Shown piece by piece: positions 44,915 through 56,718 of a stretch of 64,000 nt of DNA. The stretch is taken from NCBI GenBank assembly GCA_021432635.1, contig MU270035.1:310001-374000 (forward strand). Direction: 5' to 3'. Within the stretch, counting starts at the first letter, position 1. Each line of letters begins with the position of its first letter. The notes beneath the pieces were generated by a model. The model saw only the letters and a list, made by a program, of their open reading frames with translations. It made no database searches and was not told the origin of the DNA. A program made the position numbers and the translations under genes. Source of the DNA: Thozetella sp. PMI_491 (taxonomy: Eukaryota > Ascomycota > Sordariomycetes > Chaetosphaeriales > Chaetosphaeriaceae).

Positions 44915-45934
44915 ATGCATCGCCCACCCTTCATCATGCTCATGCTCGCAGGAGCAAGTGCCCCATCTGTCTTTGCTCTACCGTATGCCGGCAACGGGAC
45001 CATCAAGTGTCCTATCGTCTTCGACGGCCGCATCAAGTCCAGCCTGACGCCGACCGACTTCGACTCGGGCGGCAGCTCACCGTTCGGGCCTGACTACGTG
45101 AAGGGTCAGGGCCTTAAGTGGAGTGAGATACTCAAGTTTCCCACCGACGCGGGCAGCGCACGGTTCGATCCGGACGGCTACAAGCCGGTCGAGGTCACGT
45201 TGAGCGACAGCAGCATCTTCCAGAGCCAGAAGGGGTTCCGTCGGGCCGGTCTCCAGTTCCAAGGCGATAGTAACAACGGGAGCCCCGCGTCCTCGGGCAT
45301 CAAGACGCTGCACTTTAGCGTCAAGCAGGATCCTACGCGGCCGCTGAACCTGAGCCACGAGTACCTGGTATGTCTTCTCGACTCTTGCCCCTTTGTTAGA
45401 GCGATACGCTCATGCCAGTGGCCCTAGACCGTGTGGCACGAGGCCGCCGACTACTCTGCCAACCAATTCAATTTCGAGCTGGGCACAATCCTCGGCCAGG
45501 AGAGTTTGGCCAAGAGCACATATAAAGTTCTCGATCGCAAGAACAAACAGATCTGGTCGACCGCCATCGAGAAGAATGAGTGGCAGAACTTCGCCATCCA
45601 GCTTGACTATTCCAAGAAGTGAGAACCTCCCCCCTCTCCCCCACCCAGAGTTAGACTACAGCCTCAGTCGCAACCTAGCTAACCTCATGACTTTGCTCCT
45701 TCCAGCACGCTCCAAGTTTACTACTCCAAGGGCGACGCGCCCCTTGCGAGTGTCACCAAGGCTGTCTCGAACGACAACTCGGGCGGGGGCCAGTTCCAGA
45801 TCGGCGTCCTGAAGAAGCCGACGGGTACCAGTGATGTCGTCAACTCTGGCTATCAGGAGGGAAAGATCAATGAGGGCCAAATCTACGGTAGCTTGTTTAT
45901 CGAAGACAGCGCCAATGCCTGCATCTCGCTGTAA
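44915..45934 (+). CDS. Secreted glycoside hydrolase-like protein (GH131 type)
   Basis: Three exons (44915-45367, 45428-45618, 45706-45934) give 290 residues. The signal peptide is about residues 1-22 (MLMLAGASAPSVFA). The mature protein begins near LPYAGNGTIKCPIVFDGRI, then TPTDFDSG and YVKGQGLKWSEILKFP. A jelly-roll-like sequence follows, including FRRAGLQFQGDSNNG, TVWHEAADYSANQFNFELG, IWSTAIEKNEWQNFAIQLDY and QFQIGVLKKPTG. This pattern fits the fungal GH131 family, which acts on beta-1,3/1,4/1,6-glucans. I rely on memory of the family for this, so the substrate is an inference. No cellulose-binding module is present. It is secreted to the medium or wall. Confidence 0.78.
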
Positions 45935-46354
45935 AAAGGGCAGCGAGCGCCACGCCAAGGACGCAATCCCTCGTATCCCAGCCCTTTCTTACACATCACA
46001 CGCCAATTAGGTTCAGGAGGGTGCCTTGCACATAGCATTGCAGCACATCAGAGACAAAGATCGAGAAGCAAGGGAATTTCAGAGCGACCTAAGTTCCTGA
46101 AGTAGCTATCATACAAATAATGTGCACATAGAATACCATACAACCCCGCACTCCACAGGCCCAAATAGTCCCGAAAGGAGGCTCCTGTGTTGTCAAGATT
46201 ACGTCTTTTCTACTCGGTGTCCTATGTCGTGTTTCCATTTCTCGTGGGTGGCGAAGGCGACGATGTCGGGAGATGTGGTATTCTCGTAGTATTGGTTTTT
46301 GTCGCCGAGAGGCAAGAGTCTGCAGGGGAACCTATCCCCCACCGGGATGGTCCT
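45935..46354. other. Spacer between two converging genes
   Basis: 420 bp, presumed 3' untranslated sequences. Nothing else seen. Confidence 0.5.
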
Positions 46355-49300
46355 CTAGTAACCGTAACCGGTCGGCTGAGGAGCGAAGCCGTTTGTCTGG
46401 CCGTATGGCGCCGGCGACGCCTGGCCTGTTGGCCCAGCCGTGATCATGAGACGGCCGCCGCCCAGAATAGGGGTGTTGTCCTCCACCTTCTCCTGCTCCT
46501 TCTCCTTTGCCTTTCGCGCCTCGTTGTCCGCCTTGAGCGTGGCCAACTCCCTTGTGTTTTGGCACAGCAGGTTGATCATATAAGGCATGGTGAAGTCCTG
46601 CAGGCCGTTACGCCACGACATCTCCAGGACAACATCAGGACGGATAAGGTCATTGCAAGCATAGAGCATGCCGACATAGCACTCCCGGTTTCCAATATCG
46701 ACGAACTAGATCAACGGTCAGCGGACTGTCCACGCCAGGTAGCAGCCATAAAATAGGAGCGATTTTTGAACTTACGTAGCGGAGGAGCTCTTCCACGACT
46801 TCAGGCTTGCCCGATATGGCAGCAGTTTCGATGGCATCCTTCCATAGCTTGTCTTGCTTGGAGAGATTGATCGACTTCTCCCAGCGCTTGTTCTTGCGGT
46901 AGATGTTGGCAGCGATCTGGCGGAAGAAGACCAAATCATGCTTCTCCAGCCGGCCGGCGAGATCAACCGCATCATAGTTGTCGTAGTGCTCTACTGAGTC
47001 CCGCAGCGTCTTGTAGTCCTCCTCCTCAATGAGCAAGTCGTTGATGGCGTCGTTGACTGTTCGCTTGTTCTGGGTCTGCACGTTAAGGAGGAACGGCTTG
47101 ATGAGAGGCAGATTGTCCGACTTCTGGAAGAGCCGCACGACTCGGTTGACATCAATGCGCGTCGTCAACACCTGCAGGAGGTCTGTCAGCAGCGAGGGGT
47201 GCTGCTCGAGATAGAAGTTGATGGCCTTGTAGTAGATCTCGAGGTTGGCCACCTTAACCACAATCTCCTTGAACTGTTGGTGCTCCCATGAGTTCTCCGG
47301 GCGCTCCATGACGGAGAGGGCAGCGTTGTCAAACTCGTCATAGTGGTAGTAGCAGAACACCAGTTCGGGCCAAAGGTTCGCCTCCTCGCAGGCACGGATC
47401 ATCTTGGGGAGGTTCATGCGGCTCCAGAACAGCTTGAGGTGCTCCATGAGGCGCTCCGGGCGGTACTTGGAGAGGGCAATGCCGAGTTCGGTGAACATGC
47501 CCATGTGAGCACGCTCCAGTCCCAGGCCTTGCTCGAGGAGGCCAATGAGCTCATCGAAGTATCCGTTGCGCTCGTAGTTCTTGACAAGAGTCTGCAGCTG
47601 CTCAGCATCGACGATCAGGTTCAGACCGCAAATCTGAGCCAACCGGAACTCCTTCTTGTCGACGCAGGCCTCGTGTACCTCCTTCCAGACCTTGATGTTG
47701 TTCGCCTTGCGCGCGCAATCCACAGCGGCCTGGTAATCGCCGAGGTGAACGAGGGTGGTGGCAAGCTTGGCCCAGTTGGAGATGCTGCTGTAGAAAATCT
47801 TAGCAGCCTCGAATAGACCCTCGGAGTACGCCTTGTCGCCGGACTCCTCGATGTTGGCAACGTTGGTGGCGCGGAGGAAGTCCTCCAGCTCTGCGAGCTG
47901 ATCGAGGCGCGCGAAGCAGAAGGCGAGCGCGGTATCGATCGCGGGCTCGCGCAGCGTCTTCCGAGCCATGCGGAGGTACTTGATGAGATCCTCGTTCTTT
48001 CCGGCAGCAACCGCAATCTCGATGACCTCCTCGTAGTTCCTGGGATCCTCGGCCTTGATGTACGAGTCAATCGAGTCGGTCACCCGGAGGCCGTCGAGCT
48101 GAGCCTTGGCCACCTTACTCCAGACCTCAGGCATGTCGACCTCCTCGGCAAAGGCCTGGGCGCGGTCGATGCTAACGACGTGCTCCACCAGGACGTTCAC
48201 GGCAGCCTCCTTGTTGCCGATCTTCTTGAAGATCTCAAAAGCCTCCTCGTGGAGACCAACGTCGATACAAACGCCGGCGATCTCGTCAGCGTTAAAGCCG
48301 TCGAGGCGGTGGATGTAGTCCATCACACGAGCCTTGTCGGCCTTGGCGGCCGTGTACATGAGCAGGTTCTGGAGGTTCTGGTTATCGCTGAAGGGCGAAG
48401 GCTCCAGAACGATCTTCTCCAGTAGCTCGATGAGCTCGCCAGGAAGGTCGGCCGCGAGGAAGCAGGCAACAGCCTCCGACACCTTAGCAGGGTCGCTCGA
48501 CTCAGGCACGGCCGTCGAGATGACCTGGTCAATGACGGACCGGCGGTGCAGGTTGTTTTCACTGAGTACGAACATCCACAGCTCCTTGTCGGCACGTTCG
48601 AGCAGGTAGCGGCCCTGCGCCTTGTACATCGAGTTCTCGTTCGTAATGTTGACGAGCTCAAGGTCATTTTGTCCCTTGCTATAAGCAATGTAGGCCAGGT
48701 TGGGGTCGCGCTTCTCGCAGTACTTTCCGACCGCGAGCGTATCATACTGATCGTTCTCCTTGAGGAACTTCTCCGGGTTGTTGTTGGAGTCGATGTAGAT
48801 CTTGGCCAGGGCGTTGAAGACGACCTGCTGCTGGTTCCCGGAGGCCAGGGTAGCCTCGAGGAAAGGAAGCAGCAGCTTCAGGCGGTTACGGCTCTCAACC
48901 TCGGAGACAAGTTCATCAATGGGGATAGAGGCGGCATTGACGCTGGCTAGAAGGTTCTTGATGATGTTCTCGTCACAGTCCACATCCAGGAGACCGCCGA
49001 TGACAGCGGGTGTCCTAGAAGGGTTGACCTGCTGAACGTAGACCTCAATCGACTTGAACTGCTGGTTCTGGTAGAGATAGAGAACCAGGTCATGGACGAA
49101 GTTGAAACGGTCGCACACGACGATCAAGGGCAACTGCTCTGTAAGCTTAGCCTCTTTAAGGAAGTTCTTGACCTTTTCTGGGTTGTAGTGGTTGCTATCC
49201 CGGCAGATACGCTCCACTTCGCGGAACTGTCCCATCTTCGTGGCAGCCTCGATGTACTTGAAGTTGACATCCTGGTCCTCGGACATATTGACGATGCTGC

Positions 49301-51600
49301 CCAGGTAGTAGAAGAGGCCCTCGGCAGTCTTATACTTCTCGAACAAGTCAATCAATCGGACGGCACCGAGCAGGTCAGAGTACTTGGTCGCAATCTGCAC
49401 CACAGACTGAAGGTTCAGACGGATGTTCGTCTTCAGCATGGCGTCCAGGCAGTCAAGCGACTGCTCTACCGAGAGCTTACCGAAGAAGCCGATGAGCCAC
49501 TCGGGATTGAAGTTCGGGGCCGACGCAATGTTGACAACAATCCGCTTGATGGCGGCAGGATCCTCGAAAAGTTCCAAGGCCTTCTGGAAGAGACCGGCCT
49601 GCTCGCAGAGTGCGGCAATCCGGTTCTTGTCGAAGTGAGAGAACATCTCGTTGCTGAGGATGGCCTCGGCCACTTGCGGGGCGTTGATCAAGTTCATTTC
49701 AAGAAGACGAGTCTGGAGTTGGGCGTGCTCGGGCTTGTTGTCCTTGAGAGCATCCAGCAGGAAAGCCGTGGCTTGCTGCACCATGCCCTGTGACTGGAAA
49801 ATATCCACTACTCGCTCAATATCGATCAAGGGCCCGCCCTCGTGGTTAACGAGTGCAGTGGCGAAGTCGCCGCTCTTGTCAGGGCTCACCCGGACGATGT
49901 GCTGCAGGAGCTGGACGAAGTCGGGGCGGTAGCCGGTCTGGGCGCAATAAGGAAGAATCTTATCGAACTGGCCTGTCTCGGCGAGACCCGGCACGACCTT
50001 GTGGGGTACATTGCCCTTCAAGTAGATAGCGAGGGCCATGTTGATGTCGTGAGGACGGACTAGGTCACCCAGTTGCTCGGAGCACTCCAGCTTGTTCTCA
50101 CCCAGCCACTTCTGCAAGAGCTGCTTCCTATTCTGGTTCAGTACGGGCTGGGCAAGTTCAATAGACTCGTGCTGGTTCAGCGCGCCCTTGTCGAGAAGCA
50201 TGCCGAAATATGTGAGAATGGGCGACATGGTGCCCGGGGTCTGGGGAAGCCGCTTGAAGCGCTCGATGGTCTGAGGGGTACGCAAGAAGCCCCGGGGGGA
50301 ATTGGCGGCGATCTTGGCGGCTTCTTGGTAGTTGTTGGTTGCGAGGAGCTGCTCGAATTGCTGTTGGTACAGGTTGTCGGCACCGGGGAGTCCAGCGCGG
50401 GACGCCAGCTTGAGTGCCAGCTCGTTTCCGTGGCTGTTCAAGACGTAGGGGACCAGGTTGTTGTCATCGGCACTCACGAAGAGAACCTGACCCTTCCTGT
50501 TGATACCGATAACACCAATCGAGTCTCGATCGCCGGTCGCAGTGAAGATGGTGTCGCTCGAGATGCGGTTCATAAAGATGCAGGTCCCGGACTCGAGATC
50601 GTAAAGATGTATAAAGCCATACTTTGTGATGAGGTAGATGACGCCGTACTTCTGCGAGACCTGGAGCGCGACAGGAAAGTCGTTACCGGCCTCGGGGGGG
50701 AAGAAGACGTCGACAGCTTTCTTAGGGAACACCGGGTTCGTCTCTGCGTGGTCGACCTCGACGATGTGCAGCTTCGCGCCGGTTGCCGTGCGAACGGCAA
50801 ATGTGAAGACCTTGGTGTCCTCGGGGGCGCCATCTAACCGCAGAGTGCCGAAAGCCGCAGCGTGGCCCTCGATGGCCTGGCTAATGCCCCGGTCTTTGGA
50901 GTAGAGCTGCATCGCACCGACGACCCGACCCTGTTGTTGTGAGATACCGACCACAACCATCCACTTGCCGTCCGCGCTGGTCCGGTAGTTGATGATTTGG
51001 TTGTTCTAGCCTTGTTAGAGAAGCTGTGCGAGGCGCCCAGAAGAGCTTACGACATACCTGAATGTTGGCGTTCCGGTCAAAAGCCTTGACGGGTGCGTCC
51101 TGGCTGGGGTTTGAGATGTCCCAGTGGTACACTGAGGACTCGGTGACGAGACCCAGGGACGACTCGCTGATCCACTTCCAGAATGTTACGTCCTCCGACA
51201 TCGTCGTAGACTTGAGCTTCGCCTTCTGCTCGAGGTCGAAGATCTGGAGGGTGCGTCCGGCCTTTAAGGCGATGATCTGGCGTGACCAGTGCATGATGGC
51301 CGAGTCGGCCTTGATGGCGCGCCGGATGACATTGTTGTTGTTCTTCAGGTCGATGATCACGACGTCCGGAGAGCTCGTCTCGTCCTTCTTGTCTCGCACG
51401 CAAACGTAGGCATCGGATTCTATTGTCTGTATGGAAATCGGTCAGCATCTAGCGCGGGCAGAGGTCGAGGATGGACAATAGGCACAGCGAGGGGGGATGA
51501 TGGGTGTACGTACGCAGTTGTTGAAGGTGATGGAGGCTGCGTTGACGCCCACACTGCTGAGCTGCAGCAGCTCCTGGAACTTGATGGGCAAAGGAGCCAT
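46355..51600 (-). CDS. chc1: Clathrin heavy chain
   Basis: Four minus-strand exons (51514-51600, 51058-51426, 46776-51005, 46355-46705) give 1,678 residues, normal for the family. It builds the three legs of the triskelion that coats vesicles at the plasma membrane and trans-Golgi/endosomes. The N-terminal beta-propeller starts MAPLPIKFQELLQLSSVGVN and includes SESSLGLVTESSVYHWDI and IINYRTSADGKWMVVVGIS. The long leg consists of alpha-helical heavy-chain repeats. The C-terminal trimerisation part is YVGMLYACNDLIRPDVVLEM, RNGLQDFTMPYMINLL and a Gly/Pro/Gln-rich tail. Three introns lie near the ends; the 4.2 kb third exon is uninterrupted. Confidence 0.97.
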
Positions 51601-53136
51601 GGTGATCTCAGCAGTGCGCTAGAGTGCGCGGAGTCGCGGCGAGATGCCAGTCAACCTGTCGGGAGCTGGAAAGGGTGGATGCCGCGAAAGGGGAGATCGG
51701 GCGAGAAGTGGTGCAAGAGGAGGTTGGGCCGAGCTCCAAGACCTCGCAACCAGGGTATTACCAGAAGATGCAGAAGAGAGGGGTCAATTAAGAGAAAGAA
51801 TTGGGCGCATCAAGCGAACGTCTTTCTTCCTCACCTAGGAGGTGGAGATGGAAAAAGGCCGATGCGGAAGGGGGGAGAAGGTTTGTGGTTTGCGTTTGTG
51901 GGAAGGAGAGAGCTGAGATACGTCAGGGGACAGCGGCTACTTTTTTTGAGTGATCTGTTACCTTCACACACTTGGTCGCGACGCTTACGCCCGGACCAAG
52001 GCAGCTGGCAGGGATGCGAAATTGAGCGAAAGTGGCCACACGTGATCGCGTCAGCGCAGCCGCATCATTGGTTAGAGGAGAGCTCACTCGTGCCTTCTAG
52101 CCTACCATAGTAGCTACCTCGCAGCTCTTGCCTGGAATTTTGGGCTCCAACATGCACGCAGGAGTAGCAAACGACGCCAAGGGGCTTGACGCTGACTAGT
52201 TCAAACTCAATGAGATGCGCTGCTTGTGCTCTTTGAGTCGCCGTAGCAGCTTGTCTTTGTGCGCAATCTAGTGGAGCATCCCTCCAGGCCTCTAATGTCT
52301 ACTCATACATACCTCCAGAATTTCCTCCAGTAGTTTTGTCAGAGCTCGCAAGCTCTCATGAGAGAAGTACCCACACCCGTGGATATTCACATGGCAATAA
52401 AAATAGATGGCATCTAGCCTCGTAGGGAGCTGCCGGGGCACGCTTTCGCATTGTTTCAGGCCATATCCATGCAGCAATCAACTCGCCACAGCGGCTGGGA
52501 GGATTCTCTTTTTCACAGGGCTGGGGAATGTTGCTAAGAGCTCCCAGAAGGCAGCCTTGAAGCTCCGCTGCTATCGCCAGAACAAGCTGGGATCGAAGAC
52601 CAAATCGTTGAGCACGTATAGGCGACAATTCGGAGGTTAAGGTTTGACAACCCCCAAGCATCCGGTAGGCACGGTATTTCTTACTCTACTCTCGAAGAAA
52701 ACGACAGCAGTGTCGCCGAAGAATGTACGACCAATCATTGCAGCCCTTCCCACGGCCACCAGAGGCGACAGAGAAGCGCTGCACCCAAGAAAGTTCGCTG
52801 GTTTGTTCTCCGTCCTGTCCGAAAACTTCAACAGTCATGGGCGCAGCACATGCCGGAGCAAGGGGCCTCGTGGTGAAAGTAGGTTTCGAGAACGTGATAA
52901 TGCGTTGTTCATGATGAGAAAAAGGAAAAAGAAGTGCTAGCCAAATTTTTTCCCCATGAAGTTTTGATGCCGCCAGCAAGTGGGTCGTTCGGTGAAAATT
53001 CGGCAAAATGATAGATTAGCGGCGCTGGCGGGCCATTGGGTCTCCTTTGACCTCAAGTAACCGACAAGATCCCATTGCGTCGTTAACACCCTCCAACCAG
53101 CTTAGAACGTGATGCGATAGCACAGAGCTAGCCACA
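51601..53136. other. 1.5 kb divergent promoter region
   Basis: Between chc1 (minus) and the FMP32-like gene (plus). No further gene is recognised. Confidence 0.5.
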
Positions 53137-54009
53137 ATGGCCGCCGTGCACGCTCTTCCTCGATTCCTGCTCCCTCGTCTCAGCTGGACTGGACCAATCT
53201 CGGCTTCCCTCGCCGCGGCGACCTCAATCTCAGCCCTCCGAGGACCCCAAGCCGGAAGGCATCCTGGATGGGATGGCAAACCATCAGCGCGCCCTCAGGG
53301 AGTCCGGATGCCCGGTGCCTTCTCGTGTAGCTTGCAGGGCCCTTCGGTCCGGAGAGCGTTCCATACCACCACACCCCGGCAGAGGGATCACTACTTTGAC
53401 ACCTTGAAGTTCGTCCAACGCCTGCAGGATGAGGGCTTCACCGAGGAGCAGTCTGTGGCCATGATGAAAGTACTCAACGATGTCATCGAGGAGAGGCAGG
53501 TCCCCAGACGTCCCCTCTGACCCATGCTCCCCCGCTCGATCACCTTGGGAATAACAACTTACCTTCGTTCCTGGTACAGCATCCAAAACCTGACTCGCAC
53601 CATGGTCCTCCGCGAGGATGCTGCGAAGGCCACGTACACGCAAAAGGTCGATTTTGCTAAGCTCCGCAGTGAGCTCCTGTCCGCAGATAGCACCGAGTCG
53701 AACACAACGCGCTCAGCCCATGAACGACTCACAAATGATATTGCGAAGCTCTCCAGCCGGCTGAAGGACGAGATCAACCGGACTCAAGCAAGCGTGCGGC
53801 TCGACCTTAACTTGGAGAAGGGTCGCATCCGCGAGGAGGCCGTCTCCCAGGAGCTCAAGATCAAGGAGACAGATGCCAAGATCGAGCAGGAGGTTGCTGC
53901 GCTACGGCAGCAGCTAGAGCAAGTCAAGTTCCAGACCCTGCAGTGGCTAATGGGCGTGTGTACGGGTTTCGCGGCGCTGCTCCTTGGTGCTTGGCGCCTC
54001 CTGATGTGA
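53137..54009 (+). CDS. FMP32/MCUR1-like mitochondrial coiled-coil protein (DUF1640)
   Basis: Two exons (53137-53495 and 53580-54009) give 262 residues. The N-terminus is Arg/Ala/Ser-rich and reads as a mitochondrial presequence, ending near AFHTTTPRQRDHYFDTLKFV. The family core follows: LQDEGFTEEQSVAMMKVLND, then LTRTMVLREDAAKATYTQKV and DFAKLRSEL. A long coiled coil (about 150-235) precedes a C-terminal membrane helix (WLMGVCTGFAALLLGAWRLL). Relatives are inner-membrane proteins linked to cytochrome c oxidase assembly in yeast (Fmp32) and to the calcium uniporter in animals (MCUR1). The intron has a GC donor (GAG|GCAGGT) and a TACAG acceptor; the nearby GT would break the frame. Confidence 0.88.
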
Positions 54010-54782
54010 GATTTGGACGCCATGAAAGATATCAATCGCCAACGCAGTCTGTTCCGATGTCTTGAGGGGCTTCAGCAAGCCAAGCTGATGCGAGAGCGCA
54101 AAGGTGCACCGCCTAAGCCTTGGACCTACCTATGCACAGACAAGCGCCAACCGCTTCTTCACTTAGAACTAAGGTAGGCAATCAATGCGTTTACTTGCGA
54201 GCATGTCAGGACAGCCCTGGCGGAGCGCGATACCCAAAGTCCTTGGGTCAGTGGCGCCAAAAACTGTGCTTCATTGCCGTAGCTATAACACCATTATGTA
54301 ACTAGCAGTCAACGCAGTTGTTCCGCTCTCGATGATAAGTGTCTGGAAATAAACCGACTGTCCTCTCCCTGAAAGGTGCTATGGTGTCAATGAGAGAGTG
54401 TCTCCGACCCTAGTTACCGGCCCTGATCTCCACCAACCATAACTTCTGTACCATCTCGCGCCGGGGAACGACACACTGCAGTGATACGACACGACAGACC
54501 ACTAGCAGCTCAAAGAGGGAAAGTGGACGTTGAAGACGATTCTTTTTTTCTGCTTTAATTTCCCTTGGGATTAGGTGAGGCGTGAGGGAACGGCTGTAGT
54601 CTGAATAGCGAAGAAATGCAAAACGGGGCAAACTTCCATAGCCGTCGTGATGTCGTCGCTCATAGCTCCATAGCCCCGAGCGCAGCATCATAAGGCCTTG
54701 GATCCAGGAAATAAATCAGCAATACAATAGAAGAAATTATCGGCAGTGCCCCCAGGATGGCGTAAGGGGTGTCCAAGTCGCT
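54010..54782. other. Spacer between two converging genes
   Basis: 773 bp. No gene recognised. Confidence 0.5.
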
Positions 54783-55547
54783 CTATTCGGTATTGGCGGC
54801 GACGATGTTGCGGGCCATGTTGTACATGGCGTGGAGGTCGCGCGCGGCCTTCGTACAGGCGCCGTCGGGTCCGTTGCATGCTGCTTCAGCCAAGGCGTCT
54901 GCAGAGGCTTCCCGCTTCCAGCAGCTCTGGCCGCGGATCTGGCACCAGGGGTTGGCATCTCGCTTGGCCTTGGCGACAGGGTCGAAGGGGACATCGCGGG
55001 CCTCGTTGGCAGAGTCGATGGCCTCAATGACGGCCACTGCGGCGCGTTTTGCCTTCCAACAAGACTGGCCGCGGATCTGACACCAGCGCTTGTCGCTCTC
55101 ATGGGCTTCAGGGTCATGTTCCTCGGCCTCGCTGCGCTTGTGCTTCCAGCAGCTCTGGCCGCGAATCTGGCACCATCGTTTCTCAGGGTCGTTGTCATGC
55201 CTCTCGACCTCTTCGGTGTCCGGATGGAAGTGCTCGTCGAGCTTGAGGCCGGCGTAAAAGTCGGTAGCGTCTCGCTGCGTGAGGGCAACCAGAGACGCCA
55301 GCTGGTCGACGCCGCGCTTGGCGTGGTAGGCGGCACCGCCAGGGGCATTGGAGAATCCTGCCTCGCGCGACTCGACGAGAGGGCCTCCTTGCTGAAGGGC
55401 GGTGACAAAGGCCTCAGCGGCACGCTTGGCTTTCCAGCAAGACTGTCCGCGAATCTGGCACCAAGCCTCAGGGTCGGCGCTAGCAACAGCAGCAGCCTCG
55501 GCTGAGAACGCGACGGCGAGAAGAGTGACGAATGAAGAATACTTCAT
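54783..55547 (-). CDS. Alpha-factor-like mating pheromone precursor
   Basis: Intronless, 254 residues. The signal peptide is about residues 1-20 (MKYSSFVTLLAVAFSAEAAA). The decapeptide WCQIRGQSCW occurs four times, at residues 29-38, 125-134, 155-164 and 201-210. Copies 1-3 are followed by K(A/H)KR and copy 4 by KR, Kex2-type sites. Copies 2 and 3 start directly after KR. Copy 1 is preceded by VASADPEA and copy 4 by KR-DANP, runs of X-Ala/X-Pro dipeptides that a Ste13-type dipeptidyl aminopeptidase would trim. The Neurospora relative (ccg-4 product) contains WCRIHGQSCW-type repeats. The mature peptide is secreted and read by the Ste2-type receptor PRE-2 of the opposite mating type. The C-terminal 40 residues, with two more Cys, have no known role. 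Confidence 0.95.
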   Translation of the reverse strand: MKYSSFVTLLAVAFSAEAAAVASADPEAWCQIRGQSCWKAKRAAEAFVTALQQGGPLVESREAGFSNAPGGAAYHAKRGVDQLASLVALTQRDATDFYAGLKLDEHFHPDTEEVERHDNDPEKRWCQIRGQSCWKHKRSEAEEHDPEAHESDKRWCQIRGQSCWKAKRAAVAVIEAIDSANEARDVPFDPVAKAKRDANPWCQIRGQSCWKREASADALAEAACNGPDGACTKAARDLHAMYNMARNIVAANTE

Positions 55548-56718
55548 AGTAGCTTTTGTAGGCGGCTTGTGTTTTATGTGTGGTATAGGGGAAGTATGTA
55601 TGATGGGGAGGCAAGATTGCTGCGCTAGACCGGCCTCTTATCAAGTTGTCTAGTGGTTGTTTCCTATGATAGGTGTCTTCACCTGAAGAATAAGAGACTT
55701 CGTGGATCGTAGTGGTGGAGGGAGTACACAAGAGAGGTCTTCAAGTTCAAGTTATAGTCGAGTTTCTATGCAGTCGTAGTTATTTTACACTCGTGCGCCA
55801 GGAGCAAGTCCCGGAGGCCTGGACCACATGGAGGCGAGCTCTCAGACCCCAGACCAAAGGGAGGGTAATAGTTCCAAGTCACAAGAGCGCCTCAAACGAT
55901 TGACATGAAAGATCACAGTCTTGATGCTCGGTTAGCAATGTGATATATTGGCTAGACTTGGTTAGACTTGACGAGGCTCAATGAATTATTCAGTTCCCGA
56001 TCGAGGTCTGAATAGCCAGTTCTTATTGAACCCCTACCTTTGAGCAAGGATAAATTACAAAGACTGAAGAGCACATGTCAATAACATTTCCCTTCTCAAG
56101 TCTAACGAAGAGACTCCCTTGCGTGAGGCGGATACAACTTAGCAAGGTGTGATCAGCTGGGTGGAGCCAGCATATGGCTGCCATGTTCTATGGTAGTAGC
56201 CAGAGCCAAATGCATCATGCGGAACGGAGTATATGCAAATCGCCAGCCCGTGCTATGAAAGCTTGCCTGCGTGAATCTTGGTACGATTTTACGAGTTGAG
56301 AGTGCGGTTTGGAGCCGGATCCCCCCAAAGTGGTAAAATGTGGGTCCGTCTATTGACATCTTATTCAACCCCCTTTTCGGAAGCGGAGCTAGGTCAGCCA
56401 ACAATGGCGCACCACGGTCCTCTATAGAAGCGAGAAGCACGCACGGCTTAAAACTGCCCGGCAATTGAATGGTAGGGTCGTCTCGTATCTAACTGCCTTT
56501 CAATCCCCCTCCCCTCCCCGAAACGCCACTCGCATCTCGGAATGTGACCTTGATATCCCCTAACGAACCCCCTTATTCCATATTCCACATGGTGCTTGCA
56601 CACGCTCCAACGTAGCTGAGAGAGAACCAATCAATAATTAACTCACTATCAAAATTTCATTGCAATTTACTGAAAGAAAACTCTCGTGTGACAATCCCTT
56701 GCCCAGGCTGGAGATCTC
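55548..56718. other. 1.2 kb intergenic region, pheromone gene promoter side
   Basis: Contains the promoter of the minus-strand pheromone gene and the 3' side of the next minus-strand gene. I did not identify specific pheromone-response or clock elements. Confidence 0.45.

Noticed and set aside
47343-50837. Plus-strand frames opposite clathrin heavy chain
   Set aside because: Antisense shadows of chc1 with leucine/valine-rich composition and no family match.
54831-55505. 224-codon plus-strand frame opposite the pheromone precursor
   Set aside because: Antisense shadow; the minus strand has a signal peptide and exact functional repeats.
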